DNA of 64,000 bases from Setomelanomma holmii (taxonomy: Eukaryota; Ascomycota; Dothideomycetes; Pleosporales; Phaeosphaeriaceae), in assembly GCA_010015745.1 (NCBI GenBank), contig ML978284.1:1-64000 (forward strand), given 5' to 3'. The notes beneath the pieces were generated by a model that did no database searches, had not been told where the DNA came from, and was given only the letters and a program-made list of their open reading frames with translations. Position numbers and translations under genes: made by a program. Below are positions 13,067-24,755 of this stretch, one piece after another. The first letter of the stretch is position 1; the number at the start of each line of letters is the position of its first letter.

Positions 13067-13360
13067 CTTGGCAAGAGCGTCGTAAATATCTGAGGCTTGA
13101 AGCTAAAGAATGCGACTGGCGCCAGGTACCGCATGCTCGGGTGAAGAGAACCATAAGTACCCAGCGTACTGGAGGCGTCGTCTTCGGTTGCGACTTAACA
13201 TGGCTGGCCTGAAGGATGATTTTGCTACGCGGCCTTGCCTAGGTCTTGAACTAAAGCTTGATCAGATGCTTGACACAAGGCAAAGGCGGGCTACATCAAT
13301 TGCTGTTGGCCAACATCGGGTGATGCTAGCCATTCACATGTTAGCCTTGATCCACTGATC

Positions 13361-13369
13361 TTATCAGAT
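13361..13369 (-). promoter_or_regulatory. SreA-type iron GATA site
   Basis: The minus strand reads ATCTGATAA, an exact match to ATCWGATAA, the extended GATA motif described for iron-regulatory SreA-type repressors in Aspergillus. It lies about 295 bp upstream of the transporter start, in the right orientation and gene context. Confidence 0.6.
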
Positions 13370-13412
13370 GGATCTTCTGATCCACTCTGGACCCGAGAGC
13401 GAGTGTAAATCT

Positions 13413-13445
13413 ATTGGGGTCTTACTAGATTGGAACCGCGATTGG
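13413..13445 (-). promoter_or_regulatory. Cluster of three CCAAT boxes
   Basis: ATTGG on the plus strand at 13413, 13429 and 13441 gives three CCAAT boxes on the coding strand within 33 bp. The CCAAT-binding complex with HapX controls iron genes in filamentous fungi, so this fits the neighbouring GATA sites. Confidence 0.4.
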
Positions 13446-13527
13446 TTGTGCGCTCCGTCAAATGCGCAGGATGACATGCGATGGCTGAAAGAATTTGCTG
13501 CGCGAGCGTGAACGTTTTTCCAGAATT

Positions 13528-13537
13528 TTATCTTATC
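13528..13537 (-). promoter_or_regulatory. Tandem GATA sites
   Basis: Two adjoining TTATC pentamers on the plus strand read GATAAGATAA on the transporter's coding strand, about 465 bp upstream of its start. Confidence 0.4.
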
Positions 13538-14241
13538 TTGATCTAGATCTTGCGCTAGACTTCACGATGTGTCCGACTTCGGTGCGACAGCGCTGTGTTT
13601 GCCGCGACGCGTCGCCTCGCTCATCGTTTCACCAACACTCACATCCTCGCGTCTAAATAGATCATGATTCGCACTAAAACGCAGCCTGTTTCACTCCAAA
13701 TACATATACTCAGGCCGTCCGCCACAATCGTGCGAGACTTACCTGGCGACCTTCAAAAACTTGGCATCCCTGTAGCAACTGAGTTTCTGTCGAAGTCGTT
13801 TAGCACTGAGATACATCCATTTCTACCACCAATAGGCACGCGCTACGACCTGGGACTTGAATTCTGCGAAAATCTGGCCTTGAGTGGAGAGTCTCTCAAA
13901 TATATGCACGACTGGATGACCTGGACCTGTCCATTAGCACTAAGTTAATGCAAAGGCATGCTTTGTGCACTGGGCGAGCAGTGTAGACCTGCTATAATAC
14001 ATGCATAATAAGAAGGGTATCATTGCAGTCATATACGGTATTGCTAGCCATCCATCTATATACTCTGACTCTGTATCAGTCATTCCCGTAAATCGGATCA
14101 TCGTCAACGACAGACAAGAAGAAAAGAAGCAAGAGTTAGATCACCAAAAGTGTAGGCCGTGTCCAGGCGGCGGAGAAGAGAATCCGGCGACTCAGCACCA
14201 AGAGTTTTGAAAGAGAAGAAATACCGCATACCAGGCGCGAT

Positions 14242-15027
14242 CTACTTCTTGTTCGCAGCGCAAAACTCCATCGTGACACCAAGTTCCGGCTTGATAAGCT
14301 TGACGGGCGCCGTATGCTTGCAAAGATTCTCCTGTTCACTCGTCAGCTGAAACCATCATCAAGTCCCACTGCACTTATATCGACTCACCTCATAAAAGTA
14401 CATTTGGTCATCACACCACGCACCCGGTTTACACTGCCAACTAATCATATCCTTATTGCCAAATTGCAATCCCAACTCATGTCCTGCACACTTGCTTGTA
14501 TCCTTGGTCCTGAGGCCATTCGCGCCCCGAGCAAGACAATCAATCAAGCTCAAGTCATACCACAGTAGACCTGTGTCCTGCGCAACGACATATTCGACTT
14601 GCACCGGATGTGCAATGTCGGGACTCTTGTCTCCTTTCCAGACTGTGCCGATGAGCGGGCTTGTGAAGGTGTCTTTGCTACGAAGGACGCCGCTGTCCGA
14701 AAAAGACGCGCCCAAGTGCAGGTAGTGGATGTCGTAGTCGCAGTAGTTGTGGATGGTGATGGTGTTGGGTGTAGATGCTGGGATGGAGTAGAGGGAGAGT
14801 TGTTGACCGCCTTGACCCTCGTCGACGGGGAGTGGGCAATCGTTCTGGGGCCATTGAATCAAGCCTGAGCCGCATGCCTTGCCTCCAGCTGCGATCGTGG
14901 CCTGAGCTTCGGCGTTGGAGGTCATGCGTGTCAGGCCTATGTCGGTAATGAGGTTTTCTCGTGGAGTGAATCGCGGCGCGGCGTGCACCAGTGCGCTAGA
15001 GCACAGAAGGAAAGTGAGAAGATACAT
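14242..15027 (-). CDS. BYS1/thaumatin-like secreted protein
   Basis: Two exons (14389-15027 and 14242-14346) flank a 42-nt intron (GTGAGT to TTTCAG), giving 247 residues. The Met at 15027 is preferred because it opens a signal peptide (MYLLTFLLCSSALVHAAP). The mature part has the layout of BYS1-type antigenic thaumatin-like proteins: a beta-sandwich start (TITIHNYCDYDIHYLHLG), QVEYVVAQDTGLLWYDLSLIDC, and Cys residues in CAGHELGLQ, WQCKPGAWCDD and near the C-terminus (ENLCKH, MEFCAAN). It is predicted to be secreted; the molecular role of the family is poorly known. The upstream ATG at 15105 would bury the signal peptide. Confidence 0.7.
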
Positions 15028-16387
15028 GTTGTACGGGTTGTGGAGATTGTGCCACGAAGGGAGAAGTTGGTAAGTTGGTTTTAATGAGTGTGGCAGGTGA
15101 AGCACAATAACTGTGCCGCCTCAATGGCAGTTGCACCGAATGACTGAATAAGGAGTGTGACTTCGCGATATCGACCTCGCGAAAAAGAGAGTGACTGCAG
15201 GGAAGAGAAGGAGTGTACGTGCCACAAGAGACTCAGTCTCGCGGCGAGGGTATACCGCGCCTCTTATCCCACTCCCAAAAACTGGCGTAGTCCAACACGT
15301 TTCGCCCCAAAGCCGGCGGTCGAGAATCCGACATGTTGGCAGTGTGTGTTTCAGTGAGCTGTCACCCTTTGAGCTGGTAGTCCAGGCTCGGGTGAGATAA
15401 AGAAAACTGTGGAGATTAAAGATAGTAAACCTGGCGAATGGGAACAGCCAGGTACCTTGTTCGGAATGCCTGGATGCCTTGTAAGGCGCGTCAGCGTTTT
15501 GTTGTCCTGTAAGATCTTGGTTGCCGGACCGACCCACAGGCTTGTTGTTTCCACAGCCACGTCTGCGATAATCTTGTGCTGGGCGCAGTCTGATTCGGGG
15601 TCCGGATCTGATCTCCATGCAGGTACAGCCACGGTGCAGGCGCCGCCTGAATATAATTGGATACGGGGATATCGCTACCTATCAGCGTGAAGCGTGCGCG
15701 TCGTCAAGTGTTTCAAGAAAACCTGATCTAAGAAGCCGGTGGGGCGGCCGTTGGTGATGTAGAAGTCGAGACTACGTTGGGAATGGTTGGAAATGGTGAT
15801 GTGTTCGACTACACCCTGGTAGATTTGGCGAGCTCATTTCGGGTACCGTTCACAGCCAACCCCATGCGTGCACGTTGTTTCAGCGTGGGGCGTACATCTG
15901 TGCCTGACAGGCCAGGCACGCTTCGACTTCTCGGAAGTTGAGACAGCCCGTGGAATGACATAGCGCGACTACGAGCGCGAGTATCGCAATGTGATTTGTG
16001 CGCGAAAGCCCTGAAACACCGAGGAAACAGACAATAAGAACAAAGGAAAGCTGTGAGATGACACTCATCAAGGGGTGCGTTGCTACGAGATAGTGAATGG
16101 AGGATTGTTCGGGCTGACGAATGCTGTCCACGCACGTTGTAGATCTAGCGGAAAATTGTCTTGGACCTGGATCCTGGTCCCTACCAAAACCGGGCCTATC
16201 AGCTTTGTTGATCGTTCATGAACCGTCTTATTAGACTTGCCACTATGACCGATGCCACTGACATGCTTATCTGACACTACACCGCTAAAGCTTCCTCATA
16301 TCGGCACTTCTCAGAGCGAGCATACCTATGTGAGGCTTCGTCCGGACGAGCTCCACTTGTTCACTTTGCGAGCTGTTCAAGATCGCT
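15028..16387. other. Intergenic with a possible gene fragment
   Basis: On the minus strand between about 15850 and 15420, two short stretches look protein-like: HITISNHSQRSLDFYITNG followed by a stop, then a separate frame with GGACTVAVPAWRSDP and CAQHKIIADVAVETTSLWVG. They could be the remnant of a secreted protein gene. A hydrophobic start (MSVISQLSFVLIVCFLGV) lies further upstream near 16065. I could not join these into a clean model. Confidence 0.25.
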
Positions 16388-17177
16388 TCACAGACGGCTG
16401 GCCAAGTAGTTTCGCAGCTGTCCAATCACGCTGTCTCCCAAGGTCTGGTCGCATGAGTCCGACTCGATATGCTGGAACAAGCTCGACAGCTTGGGCATGC
16501 TGGCATCGCAAGTCGGACAGTAATACGGGTCGAGTCCGTGCTCGAGAGGAACACAATTGTACATGTCGTTCTGGAAGTTGGTGTAGATGAAGTATCGCCA
16601 CTTCCGGCACTCTGCAGCGAGTTCATTCATGGAGATCTCGTCGGTGTCGCCGCATGTGCCGCGCTCGAGATGGATGATCTTGTATACTCAGCAGAGGTAT
16701 CCAGAAGTAAGGAGCGGGAACATACCATGCCACCGTAAGTCTTGAAAGTACGATCGCAACAGTAACACTCGTACATCAACTGGCGGTGTGAAAGTTTATG
16801 CTGCACTACATTAGTCTTCGTGTTGTCCTATTCTGTCAACACCATACCTGGTACAAATTGCTGGCGGAGCTGAAGTGTCGCTCGCACTCAGTGCACACGT
16901 TGTAGTCCTCAACATGTTCCCAATACTCATCGCAATCCTCCGCCCACAATGTTCCTTGACCATTGTTGCAGCCTCCACAAACATCCCGGCAGCCTTCTTC
17001 GCGACAATGCTCTAGCAAATCTTCCCACGAGGTTCCGTCGTAGTCACACACAGGACACTCGTGGTGGTTCGACGAGTCGCGCTCGTGTTGATAGAGCGCG
17101 CTATACGTGCGGAAGGAGCGGTCGCAGCGATGACACAACCTGCTTTCTATCAGCTCAAGTTTCGACATACGTTGCAC
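16388..17177 (-). CDS. C2H2-type multi-zinc-finger protein
   Basis: Three exons (16848-17168 or 17177, 16726-16800, 16388-16678) with two 47-nt introns, all phase 0, give about 228 residues. Finger-like pairs appear in order: CHRCDRSFRTYSALYQH, CPVCDYDG with HCREEGC, CTECERHFSSASNLYQ joined by splicing to HKLSH, CYCCDRTFKTYGGM joined to HLERGTC, and CPTCDASMPKLSSLFQHI. Both introns fall inside fingers, which supports the splice model. This matches the small C2H2 proteins of unknown function that are common in Pezizomycotina. The target, whether nucleic acid or protein, is unknown. The start could be Met 17177 or 17168. Confidence 0.75.
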
Positions 17178-18611
17178 GTTTCGTACACAGTCATGATGTT
17201 TGTACTAGTCACTGGAAAAGGTTGAGAGCTAGTTAGAGCTAATTGAGATTGAAGTTTGGCTCGTGTTGGTAGTGTCCAGACTTTAGAACCTGCAACAGAA
17301 TAGTGGCAACTAGTTGCGAAAGACGAAGACGACCGCGTGATCACAGGCAAACGAGATCGGCACCATGAAAAGTTGGGACGAGGGAGATCAAACTCGTCGT
17401 TTTGTTTTGTCTGGGATGAAGGGGTGGCGGCGGTGATAGCGGGAAAGTCTGCATATTCCTCATGCACGCAACCGCAGGTTCCACGGACCACCAGCACTTA
17501 CCCAATTTGGCTCAATGGAACAAATAGACCAGAAATTGAAGAAGATACATAATGCGCATAAACGCATCCGACGTCGCAAAAAGGACGCTAATTCAAAGCG
17601 CGAGATAACTCACGTACTCATAAAGACAAAGATGAGAGCAAGAAGAACAAAAACACCCCCCCCCACCCCCCCCCCCCCCCCCCCCCCCCAACCTATACAT
17701 CCCAGCCACTCAGCAAAAAGCGCCCAATCCCGGGCCTTCAGGCCAGGAGAGTCGAGCGACGTGTAATCCTACCCACCCAGTTTCCGTTCGGAGCCTCGAA
17801 CAAATGCATTTGCGGTTGATACAGTCTATGGCACCGCGTAAGATCGTCACGAACACTCGTTGATTTCGAAGAAATCAAGCTTGTGAACCCGACTAATACG
17901 GAGTAAGACTAGACAAGCCCGTTCGTGCGCCTGTCGATGGGAGTTTGATGATTTAGTGGGTTTCTGTAGTGAGTAGTGGTGGGTTAGGTGGGTGGAGGTA
18001 AATTTACGTGTCGTGTGTGTGGGAGATGACGTAGCGGCGCGAGGTGAAGGCAGCAGTTCGACGCGGTGCGATGTGCAAACGGGGGCGCGCACCGGCGGAG
18101 GACGACCTTGAGTTTTGCTTGCGTGCCGTCGTGTTTCTCCAGTTCAAACACTGGCGGCGGCAGGGTCCGCAGATGTGGTGAAGGTGGTAAATAGAGGAGT
18201 GGTGAATGTCGAGTGACTTCTAGGGTTGTTCCAAGCGGTTGGCGACGTGGCAGGGCGACTGTGAAAGCGACCATGAATGAGCTCAGTGTGTCTATGATGC
18301 GAATACTTCGGACAAGAGAAGAACGGTGGTGATGGGAGATGAACAATGGGTAAATGGGAGAAGAGCTTATGAGTCTAGTAAAAGAAGAGGACATGATTGC
18401 GAGCATGTGCGAAATATGAGGTAGGTGCGCTCCCTCGCCGCGACTTCTACAAGAGTTGTGACATGAGATAAGAAAGTCCATATATGATGTCAGCACTGAC
18501 AGCGGAGGGAATGAAAACATGAGAAGTTTACCAATGCCTGCCACGCGTCTAAGCCTGATGCTCTAGTCTTGTCTATCATGCTTCTACCGAACCTCTTGTC
18601 CAAGGTCGTCC
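17178..18611. other. Intergenic, no supported gene
   Basis: The stretch lies between the C2H2 gene start and the 3' end of the helicase gene. It contains the poly-C tract listed separately. A 186-codon minus-strand frame (17984-18544) is low-complexity and His/Ser-rich, and has no supporting motif. Confidence 0.45.
17656..17689. repeat. Poly-C tract
   Basis: Nine C, one A, then 24 C in a row. Its exact length is likely to be uncertain in the assembly and variable between isolates. Confidence 0.9.
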
Positions 18612-21600
18612 TCAAGCGTCCAGTCCATCACACTCGATCAAATTGCGTACAACATTGACGACTTCTTGCTCTCTTTTGCTCATACCCTTCCCAGGTTCTT
18701 TCACCATACCTTCCAACACTCGGTCCAGCATGCTTCTCAATCTGCTGACCAACACTCCAATCCTCGCCCATCCCCTCAGGCGAATCCATTCATCGATGAC
18801 TAGTCCTCGACCTAATGTATCTACTTGAATATATCCAGCAAACATGAGCAGACTGTAGGCGTTTAAGGGCGTGATGTCTCGGATGAAGATCTTGCTCGTG
18901 GCCATCTTGTTGAAATATGCAACGAAAGCCGCGTTTGACGGGAATGTTTGCGAGAAGAGAGTCGATGATGGATGTACGAAGATGCGCCCGTTCTCCTGGT
19001 TGAAATACTTGATCTCCCTAGCTTCGGGATCGAGCTCGACAGCACCAGCGATGCCGGCTGCGAACTTCTTGTCTGGCAACTGAATACGTGCGATCTGTGG
19101 GCTGAAGGAGGCGGCAACAAGGGCTCGGATCAGGGCAACATTGGTATTGTGCTTGTTGTAAAGGCCATAGGTGGTGGGGTTGGCGGAAGAATAGGAACTA
19201 GGGATGAATGATATCTCCTTGAGCGACGACAGATACTGTACCCTATTAGACGCGATGTCAAACATGGTCTGCGTCGAAAGGCGATTGTCCTGGCACCAGA
19301 AGCGAAGATCTCGAGACGATGCTCCCTTGTTGCGGAGGGCTGCCCATTGCTCGTATGCGCGTAGATCGACCAGTAGGTCACCCTGATTATTCGAGAATGA
19401 CGCTCGGATGCGGTTGAACTCGTTGCGCGTGTCCTGATCCCGCTCTCGCGGCGACATGAAGGGGCTACGGGCTGTGAGTACTGACGCGATGGTGAGTGCA
19501 GCTTCCAGGCAGCCGAACGTCGCGCCGTAAACGAGCAATTTGCCGAGGCGCAAATCTGCAGGTATCATCGACATGTGCCGACCGAGGGCGGTCAACTCAT
19601 TGTCTGTGATCGCTCCCATCTTTGATAGCAAGGTCACAGCGCCTTCGACAGCAGTGGTTTCAGGCGGCGTCAGCGCTGATGCGAGGAAGCCCGAAACATC
19701 CTGCACTCCCATCGCTTTGATCGACAGGCACATTTGCTCAAGTGGTACTCGTCGAATTTCAGGGTCAGGTCGCTCCATCATCTTCGCTTCAGCGTTCCGC
19801 GTATAAAGCTTATAGCAGTCGCCCGCGCGAACACGGCCAGCACGCCCACGGCGTTGTTTGCAAGCCGCTCTTGACGCCCAGGTCTCTGCAAGTCTGACCA
19901 TATTGTTCTGCGGGTCGTAACTAGTTTCTTTGACGCGACCAGTGTCGATGACTGCCACAATGTCTTCAATCGTGATTGACGTTTCTGCTACATTGGTGGC
20001 AGCGATGACTTTTCGCTTTCCCGACGGAGGTGGTGGGAAGACTCTCTTTTGCTCAGCAGGGAGTAGGGATGCATGCAATGGTAGTGCATGCATATTGGCA
20101 AAATGACTTAGAGCCTGCAGCGTGCGATCGATCTCCATAGTGCCAGGTAGGAAAATCAAGATGCCTCCATCCTTGGATCCGAGTTGGCGGTCTATGTGGC
20201 GAACAGTCTCTGCGATGAGATCATAGTTGATGCCGAAGCCGATGCTTCGCAAGTTTGCTGAGAAAGATTTCTCTTCCTCGTCTTCATCGCCGATTGCATT
20301 CCCTCTGAAGCCTGTTAGATGAACAACGTCATCGACGTAGAAGTCATGTACGGGATGTGTCCGTCCTTCAATCTCGACTCGTCCAACTGGCCCTACCTCT
20401 TTGAAGTATGCCTCAAAGACCTCCGCATCAAGTGTCGCACTCATCAAAATGACCTTGAGGTCTTTGCGACTACGCAGTATTTGGCGAAGCAATACCAGGA
20501 GGAAGTCTGTGTCCAGACTGCGTTCATGTACTTCATCTACCACCACGTGACTGACATCAGCCAGCGCAGCAATGACATCGTCGGTCCCTCCACCAGATGT
20601 CTGTAGTCGTCGGAGTAGCACACCAGTCGTCACAAAGGTGATCTTAGTGACACCCGGCCTCTGCTTCGATTCGCCACGAATCGTGTAACCAACCTCGTCG
20701 CCAACCCGGGAACATCGCTCATCGGCGACACGATCTGCTAGCCCTAGCGCGGAGATCCTGCGAGGTTGTGTACATATAATGTTTGCGACAGCACCGAGTT
20801 GTCGTTGTATCAAGTCGTCCAAGACAAATTGGACCGATTGTGTCGACTTGCCGGAGCCTGTTTCGCCTGAGATGATTGTGACCTGGCTCGCTTTGACGGT
20901 GCAAATAATGTCGTCCTTGAGCCTCCAAGCAGGCAAAGCCTGGCGAACACTCAGCATCTGCTGCTGGGCTGGAGTGGTCTGCCTAGCCTGCCATTGCGAC
21001 AGGATCGTTTGGTTAGCTGGTGTTGATGGTGTCCAGTCAATTGGCCTGCGTGCCCGGCCTTTCTTGACATTTCTGCGATTCCGTTGCTCCTTCATATGAT
21101 CAGCTGCGGCAAGCCCAGATGATACATCTGTCAAGCGACCCGGGTTCTTGAATATTTCTCCAGAGTTTTGTTGCACCCAATCAACAATGTCATATATCAT
21201 TGGCATCCCAATGCAGTTAGTCTCCGCGTACAAAAGTGCCTGTCTGATAATGCTCAAGCGGATATAGGCAGGAATTGCAGCTTCGAACGTGATGATGGGC
21301 ACGATGGCAGGATAAGAGCCAAATGGTTTCCTCGCCTGCAATATAAGACGCTTTCCTTGTTGCTTGATGTCAAGCTCGATGCGACACATCTCCGGAGAGG
21401 GTCGTGAGAATAGTTTGTCGTAGATAGCCTCCAGCGACGACATTTCGGTATCCCAGGCATCGTCCTCTGGTGGCTCTTCTGAGCAATCCTCGACTGAGAG
21501 GTCAGCTAGGTCCTGCAATAAGGTACTATCTTCAACATGCGGTTGCATCAGTCGAGCCTGCAGAAGTGCCGCCGCTTTGCGCTCGTCGCCGCTCTGACTG

Positions 21601-22795
21601 TCATAGGCCTCTTCGCAGAGGTCCACGGAATAACCTGCAGCAGCAAGCCTCTTCACTGCGCCCTCGCGCTTGAGGTTGGAGCTCGCCATGCTGACACCAG
21701 CCACGTAGCCCTCAGGTAAACTCCACGATGGTAAGTCGTCTTCGGGAACATGAATGAGCAGCCACTCAACAATTTCTTCCCGGTCCTTGCATATTCCACC
21801 AGCTTCTTCAACGTGACTTCTCCTGAATCCCAACTCTGTGATCTCGTCTAAGAGACGAGCCCTGAGCGCAGGCTCGATTTCGATTGCGTTCGGGTTCCAA
21901 ACAGCATCTCGTCGAATGAGATGCTCGGCTGTCTTCCTGGTCCGCTTTCCAAGCTCGATCTTCGGCACTCGTTCCCAACCTTTGAGCAGGTTTCTACCAG
22001 AAGACGGACCTCGCGCGCTCGGCATCGTGGCTCCAGGCTGGAGGTTGTGTGCTTTCTGCACCTCTTCTCGCTCCTTCTGTTTCTTTTCACGCACTTTTGC
22101 CGCAAACTCTCTTGCCTTTTCTCGCTCGGCAAAACCAAAGAATGGGTCTGCCTCGTACATCCAGCCCTTGCCTTCTGCCTCATCTCTTTTTTTTAAGTCT
22201 GTGAAGGTTCCCTTCCAGAGATCCTTGTATGTTGGAGGGAGCATCATGTGGAGGTTCTTGGTGCTGGCGACACGGAAGAGAATGTAGGCGGCGGCAAAGT
22301 TGCGGGCTTCTACGGCGCTAGACTGATGTGCTTGTCCTTCGAGCTCGGCTGGTATCTTGAACGGGGGAAGGGACGTTGTCTCTCGGGTCTTCTGATTCGT
22401 TTTCGACAGCACCACGGCATAAGCAAAGTGCTTGTCGCCATCCTTTCGCTGCAGAAAGTCAGTAATTGGCGCGGATATTGTCTGGCTCTACTTACAATGC
22501 GGTAGTCTGGCTTACTCCAGTGTTGCTTCTGGAAGTGTTCAGAGAGCAGATTGACGGGCAGTTTGCCAGTCCAGGACGCACCAGCGATCAAGGTCCTCGT
22601 GTCTGGTTTCTTTGGTCCATCTTCTGTCTGCGCAGCCGGCGTCTTCCCTTTGCTTTTACCGTCGTCGCCGGCAGAGTTATCAGGCTTCTTCTTCTTGGGT
22701 TTGCCGTCGCCAAAGACGATGAAGCTTGTATCTTCCTCTGGTGCAACAGTTTTCTTCGCAGGTTTACCGCGGGGTGGGTGGGCGTTCTTTGGCAT
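18612..22795 (-). CDS. DEAH/RHA-family RNA helicase (DHX29/DHX57-like, YLR419W type)
   Basis: Exon 1 (22496-22795) and exon 2 (18612-22448) flank a 47-nt phase-0 intron, giving 1378 residues. The N-terminus is Lys/Pro-rich. UBA-like helices follow around residues 280-390, then an RWD-like segment (DTEMSSLEAIYDKLF, near 430). The helicase core has GETGSGKST (near 630), TQPRRISA, a DEVH box (near 736), SAT, and QRRGRAGR (near 966). The C-terminus is the HA2/OB part normal for DEAH proteins. The UBA-RWD-DEAH order is that of DHX57/DHX29-like proteins; DHX29 works in translation initiation on structured mRNAs, which is the best guess for function. It is a housekeeping gene, divergent from the HNT3-like gene. 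Confidence 0.92.
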
Positions 22796-23266
22796 GACAG
22801 CTGGGTCCTCGAGTGTCGTTCGTCTGATTTTGAAGTATCCATATAGTGCAAAAGCAGTCAGTCCTAAATGCTGAGCATGTAGTGGGATGGTTGATGTATA
22901 GGCGACAAAGGGCGTTGTCGCAAGTAGAAGGGCTCAGCTGCCAGGTAAACTAGATGATTGTCTTCGGCCACAATGTGCAAAAAGATGCAGATACTCATCT
23001 ACCTTTGCTGCCATCATTCACTTGTGTTGAGACACACAACGCACCTGTTCGTAGTCCGAGGCCCTAAAATTATTGCTTGGCAGCGCATCACAGCCGAAGC
23101 GTGGGATGAGTGGGGAGCTTGCGCCCGAGCGCGTCATTCCGAGGTCGTACCTTGTAGCCTCACAATGTGATCACGCATTCTCAAAGGTCCCATGTCTGCC
23201 CGCAAATATTATGCGCGTTGACAGCCGTCAAGGTCACCACCGAGGTGATAACGAGCCCACAACATC
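22796..23266. promoter_or_regulatory. Shared divergent promoter region
   Basis: These 471 bp separate the divergent helicase and aprataxin-like starts. They must hold both promoters; I recognise no specific site. Confidence 0.5.
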
Positions 23267-24281
23267 ATGACTTCCGCAACCCATCATGCCACCAAGGAAC
23301 AATCACACGAGTGGATCACCGCGGAGGATATAGCGCCAGATGAAGTCAATACCTCACCAAAGAAACGGCCCAATGCTTGTACGTCGCTTCCAAAAGCCCC
23401 ACGATCAACCGCACCAAGACCTAAACTCACAGTGCAGTCACAGAGCTCATGTCGTCCGCAAAGAAACCAAAACCCAAACCCACCGCCGAAGACGTCCAGC
23501 CCACCAGCACATTCGAGAAGGCTAAGAATGTGGTGAAAGGCTGGGACCCTCGCAATGGCCTGGGAACCTACATCGAGAAGCCAGAGACCAATCCCGAAGG
23601 CAGGGTGGTAGAGTACGACGATGACTTCGTCGTGATTCGCGACAAATATCCGAAAGCAAGGTCAGCATACAACCACACCTACACTCACCAAAAAGTGACT
23701 GATAGCTTGCTAGCGTGCACCTCCTCCTCATCCCCCGTTTGGGGCAATACCACACCCAACACCCACTCCACCTCCTCTCCACAGACCCCGCCTTCCTCGC
23801 CACCGTCCGCACACGCATTGCGCGCCTCAAATCCCTCGCAGCAGCCGAACTCCGCCGTCTCTACGGCCCCCTCAGCGCCTCCGACACACCCTACCAATCC
23901 GCCCTCGAAGACCTCATGTCCTCTCCCTCCCCACCTTCCTCTTCCCAAGTCGCCGCCCTCCCCTCTGGACGAGACTGGGAAGCCAACATCATCGCCGGCG
24001 TACACACGCATCCGAGCATGAACCATTTACACATCCATGCACTGAGTCGGGAGATGCATTCCGAATGTGTCAAGCACAAGAAGCATTATTTGAGCTTTAC
24101 TACGTCCTTTCTGGTCAGGATGGAGGAGTTCCCGCTAGAGCAGGGGAGTGAGCGTTTTAGTCCGGGGGATTGGCCAAGCTGGGATATGAAGTGTTGGCGG
24201 TGTGGGGAAAACTACAAGAATAAGTTTGCGAGGCTGAAGGGGCATTTGGAGGAGGAGTTTGACGTGTGGAAGAGAGAGTGA
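23267..24281 (+). CDS. HNT3: Aprataxin-like DNA-adenylate hydrolase (HIT domain, Zn finger)
   Basis: Three exons (23267-23378, 23438-23660, 23714-24281) join in phase to give 300 residues. The HIT domain begins with WDPRNGLGTYIEKP and DDDFVVIRDKYPKA, continues across intron 2 into SVHLLLIPR, and ends with the catalytic triad HLHIHA. A C-terminal zinc finger follows (CWRCGENYKNKFARLKGHLEEEF). This is the aprataxin/Hnt3 architecture without an FHA domain, as in yeast Hnt3. The enzyme removes AMP from 5' ends left by abortive DNA ligation, so it acts in nuclear DNA repair. All expected active-site His residues are present. Confidence 0.9.
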
Positions 24282-24755
24282 TGGGTGGTGTTAGGGCTGA
24301 GCGGAGGTTTACGCGCGATTCGAGGACTTAGATGCATGACCATCAGAGATGCGAATTGAGGCCCTGTGCCACGATATGTATTCGTCGCCAGATTGGTTGA
24401 CAGGGCTGGGAGCCTTCAATAAGGTCCGACTGGAGGGGAAGTGTAGCAGAAGTTAGCAATCCCAACAGTGGAGACATGAGATACGGTGCAACATGTGATA
24501 TTCCAGTCTTTCATATTGCGCTATGCAAAATTGATAACTTTTGAAAGTCGTTATATGGTACAACGTGAATGCCAATCGCCTCCAATGACTCCAAACGGCG
24601 ACGCATTCTCCAGCATATCTGCCGGTGTTTCAACACCTCTTCTTACATCCTACATGTCTTGTGCACAACTATGTCAAGACCTCCATCGTAACCACAGATC
24701 CTATCCTATCCGCACGATTGTCCTCCCTCTGTGTTCGTGGGTACCGCGAAGTTTC
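24282..24755. other. Convergent 3' region, nothing seen
   Basis: The stretch lies between the 3' ends of the HNT3-like and TRAP-alpha-like genes and must hold both transcript ends. Confidence 0.5.

Larger units (their letters stand above)
13067..14241. other. Intergenic; promoter of the siderophore transporter
   Basis: The left part is the upstream region of the transporter and holds the GATA and CCAAT sites listed separately. A 94-codon plus-strand frame at 13664 has no motif that supports it as a gene. Confidence 0.5.

Noticed and set aside
17984..18544. 186-codon minus-strand frame
   Set aside because: It is low-complexity, rich in His, Ser and Pro, with no recognisable domain and no clean start context. 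It is likely a chance frame downstream of the helicase gene.
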